From CAWUEX02 sp963921305 (GTDB lineage: Bacteria; Pseudomonadota; Alphaproteobacteria; Rhodospirillales; Rhodospirillaceae), in contig CAWUEX030000002.1 of NCBI GenBank assembly GCA_963921305.4, positions 3,348,001 to 3,412,000 of the forward strand: a stretch of DNA of 64,000 nt, read 5' to 3'. Position numbers and translations under genes: made by a program. The notes under the pieces are model-generated. The model did no database searches, had not been told where the DNA came from, and saw only the letters and a program-made list of their open reading frames with translations. Numbering within the stretch: position 1 is the first letter of the stretch; the number at the start of each line of letters is the position of its first letter. Below, piece by piece: positions 59,217 through 64,000 of this stretch.

Positions 59217-60338
59217 ATGGCTAAAAAGACGAAACCCTTAGAGCCGGAGTTCGAGAGCCCCGAACCGCGGGAAAATCCATATTTCACCGGCCATGATGCG
59301 GCGGAACAGACCTTCCTAAACGCATGGATGTCCGGACGCTTGGCGCATGCCTGGTTGATCTGCGGTCCGCGTGGCATCGGCAAGGCGACCCTGGCCTACC
59401 GTATGGCCCGTTTCGCACTTTCACATCGTAACGAGTCCGATGGTCCGAGTTTGTTCGGCGATGCCGATGCGGCGACACCATCCCTGCAGATGTCGGGCGA
59501 AGACCCGGTCTTCAAACGCGTTGCTGCCCTGGGTCACGGCGACTTCCGCGCCATCGAGCGGGCCTGGTCCGATACCAAGATGACCAAGCGCAAGGCCTCT
59601 ATCGCGGTTAACGATGTACGGGGCATTGGCCAGTTCTTGCGTCTCACGCCGGCGGAAGGCGGCTGGCGGGTGGTAATCATCGATGCCGCGGATGAAATGA
59701 ACCGTAATGCGGAGAATGCGGTTCTAAAAGTTCTTGAGGAACCGCCGGCCCGCGCTCTGATTTTCCTGGTGGCGCACAATCCCGCACGACTGCTGCCGAC
59801 CATCCGTTCGCGCTGCCGGCGCCTGGTTTTGGGTCCGCTACCCACCGCGACTGTGCAAACGTTGCTGGGCCGCTATCGCCCGGACATCGCTGCCAAAGAC
59901 ACAGCACCCTTGGCCGTCCTGTCGGAGGGTTCCATCGGCCGGGCGATTGATCTGGCCGACGCGGGTGGTTTGGCCCTGTTCCGCAGTCTGATCGGCGTGT
60001 TGTCTACGCTTCCGAAAATGGACATCGGGCTCGCGCACAGCCTTTCGGATGCTGCGCTCAAGGGCGAGGGGTTCCGTACCCTGGCCGACCTCCTAACTTG
60101 GTGGCTGGCGCGGATGGTTGCACTGTCGGCCCGCAACGGCTGGCCTCAGGTCCAGGAGATCGTACCCGGCGAACACGCCATCGCTGACCGCCTGTGCGCC
60201 GCGGCTGGCCTTGAACAATGGGTGGAGGTGTGGGAAAAGACCGCCCGCCTGTTCGAGCGCGCCGATGCGGTGCATCTCGATAAAAAGCGGACAGTTCTCA
60301 ACGCGCTTCTCGCCATCGAGCAACGGGCCGCCGGGTAA
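59217..60338 (+). CDS. holB: DNA polymerase III subunit delta-prime
   Basis: A 373-residue clamp-loader subunit. P-loop is CGPRGIGKATLAYRMA, modified as in delta-prime; INDVR-type middle segment is SIAVNDVRGIGQFLRLTPAEGGWRVVIIDAADEMNRNAENAVLKVLEEPPA (in pieces), and SRCRRLVLGPL follows sensor-type sequence. The zinc-binding cysteines of the longer bacterial gamma subunits are not expected here. It is in the usual place after tmk, but here separated from it by the YHYH gene. metG follows 39 bases downstream of the stop. Confidence 0.92.
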   Translation: MAKKTKPLEPEFESPEPRENPYFTGHDAAEQTFLNAWMSGRLAHAWLICGPRGIGKATLAYRMARFALSHRNESDGPSLFGDADAATPSLQMSGEDPVFKRVAALGHGDFRAIERAWSDTKMTKRKASIAVNDVRGIGQFLRLTPAEGGWRVVIIDAADEMNRNAENAVLKVLEEPPARALIFLVAHNPARLLPTIRSRCRRLVLGPLPTATVQTLLGRYRPDIAAKDTAPLAVLSEGSIGRAIDLADAGGLALFRSLIGVLSTLPKMDIGLAHSLSDAALKGEGFRTLADLLTWWLARMVALSARNGWPQVQEIVPGEHAIADRLCAAAGLEQWVEVWEKTARLFERADAVHLDKKRTVLNALLAIEQRAAG

Positions 60339-60377
60339 ACCGGCACATATCCCCGGGGCCTGTGGCCGGAGTTGGGT

Positions 60378-61964
60378 ATGGCAACCGGATCAGACGACAA
60401 AACCTTTTACGTCACGACGCCGATTTACTACGTCAACGACAAGCCGCACACCGGTCATGCCTACACAAGCATAGCCTGCGATGCACTGGCGCGGTTCAAG
60501 CGTCTGGACGGCTACCGGGTCAAATTCCTCACCGGCACCGACGAGCACGGCCAGAAGGTCGCCAAGGCAGCGGCAGAGAAGGGGGTCTCACCGCAGGCGT
60601 TTACCGACGAAGTATCTCAGACCTTCCGTGACCTGACCGAGAGCTTGGACCTCACCAACGACGACTTCATCCGCACCACCGAACAGCGCCACGTTGAGGC
60701 CTGCCAGGAGCTGTGGCGCCGCATCGCGGCCAATAAAGCGCCGGACGGCACGCCGTGGATCGAGCTGGATACCTATGCCGGCTGGTACGCGGTGCGGGAC
60801 GAGGCCTATTACACCGAAGACGAGTTGATCGACGGTCCGGACGGAAAAACCGCGCCCAGCGGCGCCCCGGTGGAGTGGGTCGAGGAGGAGAGCTACTTCT
60901 TCCGCCTGTCCAAGGCCAAGCAGTTGCTATTGGATTACTACGACAGCCATCCGGACTTCATCGCCCCGAAAAGCCGCCGCAACGAGGTGGTCAGCTTCGT
61001 CAGCGGCGATCTGCAGGATGTCTCGATCTCGCGCACCACCTTCGACTGGGGCGTGCCGGTGCCCGGCGACGACAAACACGTGATGTACGTGTGGATCGAC
61101 GCCCTGACAAATTACCTCACCGTCACCGGTTATCTATCTGAAGACAAAAACGAAAATAAGGTCTTCTGGCCCGCCGACCTGCACATGATCGGCAAGGACA
61201 TCATTCGCTTTCACTGTGTCTATTGGCCGGCCTTCCTGCTGGCTGCGGGCCTGCCGCTGCCCAAGCGTATTTTCGCCCACGGCTGGTGGACCATCGAAGG
61301 CCAGAAAATGTCGAAATCCCTCGGCAACGCCATTGATCCCAACGTGCTGGCCGAGGAGTTCGGTTTGGACCAATTGCGCTACTTCCTTCTGCGCGAAGTC
61401 ACCTTCGGCGCCGACGGCGATTTTGCCAAAGCGGCTTTGGTGCAACGGGCCAACGGCGAGCTCGCCAACGACCTGGGGAACCTGGCCCAGCGGGTGCTGT
61501 CGATGATCCATAAGAACTGCGCCGCCCAGGTGCCGGAGCCCGAAGCGTTCAGCGAGGACGACGACGAGATCCTCAACGCCGCCGCCAGTCTGATCGGTCC
61601 GGTGCGGGCGGCCATGGACCGCCAGGCCTTCAACGAGGCTCTGGAAGAAATCTGGACCGTGGTGCGCGCTGCCAATGCCTATGTCGACCGCCAGGCGCCG
61701 TGGGTGCTGCGCAAGGAAGACCCGGCGCGCATGGCGACGGTGCTGTATGTGCTGAGCGACGTCATCCGTATGCTGGCGCTGATCATGCAGCCGTTTACCC
61801 CAGACGCGGCAGAGAAAATCCTCGATCAGCTCTCCGTGCCCGACGATCAGCGGGACTTCGACGCCCTGGCGCCCGGCCACGCCCCGACGCCGGGCGAAGA
61901 CTTGCCCAAGCCGGAGCCGGTGTTTCAGAAGTTGGAGCTGGAAGAAGCAGGAGAGGGGGGCTGA
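60378..61964 (+). CDS. metG: Methionyl-tRNA synthetase
   Basis: A 528-residue class I synthetase. FYVTTPIYYVNDKPHTGHAYTS has the HIGH-type motif (HTGH), with KFLTGTDEHGQKVAKAA, YVWIDALTNYLT, HGWWTIEGQKMSKSLGNAIDP (KMSKS) and a helical anticodon-binding domain (NDLGNLAQRVLSMI, AYVDRQAPWVLRK). Ends without the extra C-terminal dimerisation domain, as in alphaproteobacteria. I use the ATG two codons after a TTG. Four-Cys zinc insert is not seen. In operon with holB and tatD. Confidence 0.95.
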   Translation: MATGSDDKTFYVTTPIYYVNDKPHTGHAYTSIACDALARFKRLDGYRVKFLTGTDEHGQKVAKAAAEKGVSPQAFTDEVSQTFRDLTESLDLTNDDFIRTTEQRHVEACQELWRRIAANKAPDGTPWIELDTYAGWYAVRDEAYYTEDELIDGPDGKTAPSGAPVEWVEEESYFFRLSKAKQLLLDYYDSHPDFIAPKSRRNEVVSFVSGDLQDVSISRTTFDWGVPVPGDDKHVMYVWIDALTNYLTVTGYLSEDKNENKVFWPADLHMIGKDIIRFHCVYWPAFLLAAGLPLPKRIFAHGWWTIEGQKMSKSLGNAIDPNVLAEEFGLDQLRYFLLREVTFGADGDFAKAALVQRANGELANDLGNLAQRVLSMIHKNCAAQVPEPEAFSEDDDEILNAAASLIGPVRAAMDRQAFNEALEEIWTVVRAANAYVDRQAPWVLRKEDPARMATVLYVLSDVIRMLALIMQPFTPDAAEKILDQLSVPDDQRDFDALAPGHAPTPGEDLPKPEPVFQKLELEEAGEGG

Positions 61965-61971
61965 CGCCGTC

Positions 61972-62751
61972 ATGCTGGTCGACAGCCACTGCCACCTCGA
62001 CTTCCCGGACTTCCAGGACGACCTGGAGGGCGTAGTCGGCCGTGCCCGCGCCGCCGGGGTCGGCCATTTCCTGACCATCTGCACCCACATCACCAAGTTC
62101 GATCAGGTGCGGGCGGTGGCGGAAAAGTTCGACGACGTGCATTGCACCGTCGGCATCCATCCTCACGAGGCCGAAAACGAGCCCGAGGTGGACACCGCGC
62201 GGCTGATCGACATCGCCACCAACGACGCCAAAGTGGTGGCCTTTGGCGAGACCGGCCTGGATTTCTTCTACGACCACAGTCCGCGTGAGGTGCAGGCGCG
62301 CCAGTTCCGCACCCACATCCGCGCCAGCCGGGAGGTTGGGCTGCCGGTGGTGATTCACACCCGAGATGCCGACGCCGAGATGCAGGTGATCTTGGAAGAG
62401 GAAATGGCCGAGGGCCCTTTTACCGGAGTCATTCACTGCTTTAGCTCCGGCCCGGAACTCGCTGAAAAAGCTATCGAATTGGGGCTTTATATTTCGCTAT
62501 CCGGAATCGTGACCTTCAAAAAAGCCGAAGAACTACGCGACATCGCGAAACGCGTGCCGCTGGACCGCTTGTTGGTGGAAACGGACTCTCCCTACCTTGC
62601 GCCCGTGCCCCAGCGCGGCAAGCGCAACGAGCCGGCGTTCGTCGCCCATACGGCGGCCTGCGTGGCCGAGCTGCACAGCCTGTCGCTAGACGAGCTGGCC
62701 AAACGAACGACGGAGAACTTCTTCTGTTTGTTTTCCAAAGCCGCCGCTTAG
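61972..62751 (+). CDS. tatD: TatD-family metal-dependent DNase
   Basis: A 259-residue TIM-barrel hydrolase. DSHCHLDFPDF binds metal with its His residues, IHPHEAENEPE and GETGLDFFYDHSPREVQARQF follow, VIHTRDADAEM, GVIHCFSSGPELAEKAIELGLYISLSGIVTFKKAEELRDIAKRVPLDRLLVETDSPYLAPVPQRGKRNEPAFV (each in pieces) complete it. Seven bases after metG. Members have 3'-5' DNase or D-aminoacyl-tRNA deacylase activity. Confidence 0.93.
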   Translation: MLVDSHCHLDFPDFQDDLEGVVGRARAAGVGHFLTICTHITKFDQVRAVAEKFDDVHCTVGIHPHEAENEPEVDTARLIDIATNDAKVVAFGETGLDFFYDHSPREVQARQFRTHIRASREVGLPVVIHTRDADAEMQVILEEEMAEGPFTGVIHCFSSGPELAEKAIELGLYISLSGIVTFKKAEELRDIAKRVPLDRLLVETDSPYLAPVPQRGKRNEPAFVAHTAACVAELHSLSLDELAKRTTENFFCLFSKAAA

Positions 62752-62763
62752 GGGCTTTCAAGC

Positions 62764-63579
62764 GTGGCCGAAGCCGCTGAGAAACTGCAGCCCGAGACCG
62801 CCATCAAGGTGACGGTGCTGGGCTGCGGCGGAGCAGGGGGTGTGCCTACGGTTTCCCGGGGCTGGGGCGCGTGCGATCCCGGCAACCCCAAGAACCGCCG
62901 CTTGCGGGCCTCGTTGCTGATTGAAAGCAAGACCACACGGGTGTTGATCGACGCCTCGCCCGATCTGCGCGAGCAATGCCTGACCTACGGCATCCGCGCG
63001 CTCGATGCCGTGGTGTTCACCCACGCCCATGCGGACCACATTCACGGCCTGGATGACCTGCGAGAGATCAACCGCACCATTGGTGGACCGCTGAACATCT
63101 GGGCCGATGCCCCGACGCTGCGCGATCTGGAGACCCGCTTCGGCTATGCCTTTGAGCCTTTGGAACCCGGCACCAAAACCATCTACAAGCCTTGGCTGGT
63201 GCCCAACCTGGTTGAACCCGCCGCGCCGTTCCACATCGGTGACCTGACGTTCGAGCCGTTCATCCAGGACCACGGCGTGATGGAGACCCTGGGCCTGCGC
63301 ATCGGTGGCTTTGCCTATTCGACCGATCTGGTGCGTCTGCCGGAGGCCTCACGGCCGTATGTGCAGGACCTGGAGGTGTGGATGATCGGCGCGCTGACCG
63401 ACCAGCCGACGCATCTGACCCATGTGAGCGTGACCGAAGCGCTGGATTGGATTGAAACCTATGCGCCGGCGCGGGCGATCATCACCCACATGGGTGCCGG
63501 CCTGGACTATGACGCGGTGCTGGAGCGCTGCCCGCCGGGCGTGACACCGGCGTACGACGGGATGGTGGTGAGGGTGTGA
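62764..63579 (+). CDS. Metallo-beta-lactamase-fold hydrolase (PhnP-like)
   Basis: A 271-residue hydrolase with a GTG start. VTVLGCGGAGGVPTV, RRLRASLLIESKTTRVLIDASPDLREQC and VVFTHAHADHIHGLDDLREIN (HxHxDH) identify the fold; FAYSTDLVRLPE gives the bridging Asp. THLTHVSVTEALDWI and ITHMGAGLDYD at the end are in the places of the later His ligands. PhnP-like enzymes cleave cyclic phosphodiesters. It follows tatD by 12 bases, as is usual in alphaproteobacteria. Confidence 0.9.
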   Translation: MAEAAEKLQPETAIKVTVLGCGGAGGVPTVSRGWGACDPGNPKNRRLRASLLIESKTTRVLIDASPDLREQCLTYGIRALDAVVFTHAHADHIHGLDDLREINRTIGGPLNIWADAPTLRDLETRFGYAFEPLEPGTKTIYKPWLVPNLVEPAAPFHIGDLTFEPFIQDHGVMETLGLRIGGFAYSTDLVRLPEASRPYVQDLEVWMIGALTDQPTHLTHVSVTEALDWIETYAPARAIITHMGAGLDYDAVLERCPPGVTPAYDGMVVRV

Positions 63580-63621
63580 GTTAAACAAAATGAGTCGGAT
63601 CAATAGCTTAGGAATGCGTTC

Positions 63622-64000
63622 TTGAATCAAAACCTGAAATCAGTTTCGCAGTATCTCGAGCGCAAAACCACGAAACGGCTGCGCCTTCGGGAGCGGACGA
63701 GTAAATGGCTGACCAAGCTTGTTGCTGGCAATGCCGCCAGTTTAGCAGCCGTGGTTGCTTTTCTAAGTAATGCGGAAAGCGTACAAGGACTGAGCCGTAT
63801 TCAGCTTATTGGGTTGAACCTGTCTGCACTTTGTTTCGCCATCGCGCTGGTGCCGATCATCATGACCGCGGTGTTCGTCGACATTGCAGAGGAAGACCAG
63901 CCGTTACATACGCAAACTGAGTTCAAGAAAATGACCGCGTGGCTCCAAATTGGCACATTCGGTTTCATACTTGGGATCGGACTGGTTATCGGATGCGTCG
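63622..64000 (+). CDS. Membrane protein, 3' end outside window
   Basis: An open frame to the window edge. After a stop at 63604 the first possible start is a TTG with AGGA just upstream. The product begins NQNLKSVSQYLERKTTKRLRLRERTSKWLTKL, a basic stretch, then two helices (VAGNAASLAAVVAFLSN, LIGLNLSALCFAIALVPIIMTAVFV) and, after a soluble segment, a third (IGTFGFILGIGLVIGCV). Family not recognised. It is less G+C-rich than the housekeeping genes before it. Shape recalls small uncharacterised inner-membrane proteins. Confidence 0.6.
   Translation, partial: MNQNLKSVSQYLERKTTKRLRLRERTSKWLTKLVAGNAASLAAVVAFLSNAESVQGLSRIQLIGLNLSALCFAIALVPIIMTAVFVDIAEEDQPLHTQTEFKKMTAWLQIGTFGFILGIGLVIGCV

Noticed and set aside
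1..64000. CRISPR array, prophage, insertion sequence or rRNA
   Set aside because: No regular short repeats with spacers, no transposase or integrase frame, no phage structural genes and no rRNA sequence were seen.

Overview
The window reads as a chromosomal segment of a free-living, probably marine, alphaproteobacterium with high G+C. The main evidence is the housekeeping run at 53-63.6 kb: lytic transglycosylase, rlpA, dacC, tmk, holB, metG, tatD and a PhnP-like metallo-hydrolase, a gene order familiar from Alphaproteobacteria. The TonB receptor, the Tat-exported enzymes and the small Rhodospirillum-type methylthioadenosine salvage operon fit the same picture. No phage, transposase, CRISPR array or rRNA was seen. 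One tRNA gene, tRNA-Ser(UGA), is present.

Layout. 0-0.7 kb: end of a protein built from 33-residue cysteine repeats, then a small zinc-ribbon protein. 0.8-4.5 kb: a 1237-residue two-part SDR protein recognised as bifunctional malonyl-CoA reductase, the key enzyme of the 3-hydroxypropionate route. 4.85-9.75 kb: a nitrilase-fold protein lacking its catalytic cysteine, a cupin, a DUF1838 gene, then a more A/T-rich two-gene module (HAD phosphatase fused to four membrane helices, plus a membrane-anchored OmpA-like protein). That module is followed by the cut-off 3' end of a second DUF1838 gene. 9.9-21.5 kb: mixed small genes, including the first of three related methyltransferases, LysE, DUF924, GFA, LysR, a Cache protein, a PepSY membrane protein and an ArsR-SRPBCC/DUF899 operon. 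21.6-44.3 kb: a region that looks catabolic, with a TonB receptor, MOSC, three more DUF1838 proteins, an FAD oxidoreductase, two more methyltransferases, DUF1330, VOC, three alpha/beta hydrolases across the wider region, two MFS transporters, an amidohydrolase, tandem nitrilase-like genes (the second frameshifted) and an exported NAD(P)-binding protein. 44.3-53 kb: a DsbA-family protein, tRNA-Ser, mtnP-mtnA-class II aldolase (DHAP shunt type), a pyruvyl transferase-like protein, an ABC importer and a membrane cyclase. 53-64 kb: the cell-wall and housekeeping run.

How the genes fit together. Four intact DUF1838 proteins and one remnant, three methyltransferases with the same unusual N-terminal half, three nitrilase-like proteins and two alpha/beta hydrolases without a serine nucleophile recur across 4.8-44 kb. 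They suggest a locally amplified but uncharacterised pathway for taking up and modifying some organic compound; that is inference. The points most worth a second look are the malonyl-CoA reductase, the HAD/OmpA module that cuts a DUF1838 paralogue, the exported methyltransferases, and the thymidylate kinase gene. The last is clearly broken (P-loop altered, stop codons, internal deletion) although the enzyme is normally essential, and a His-rich YHYH protein sits beside it.
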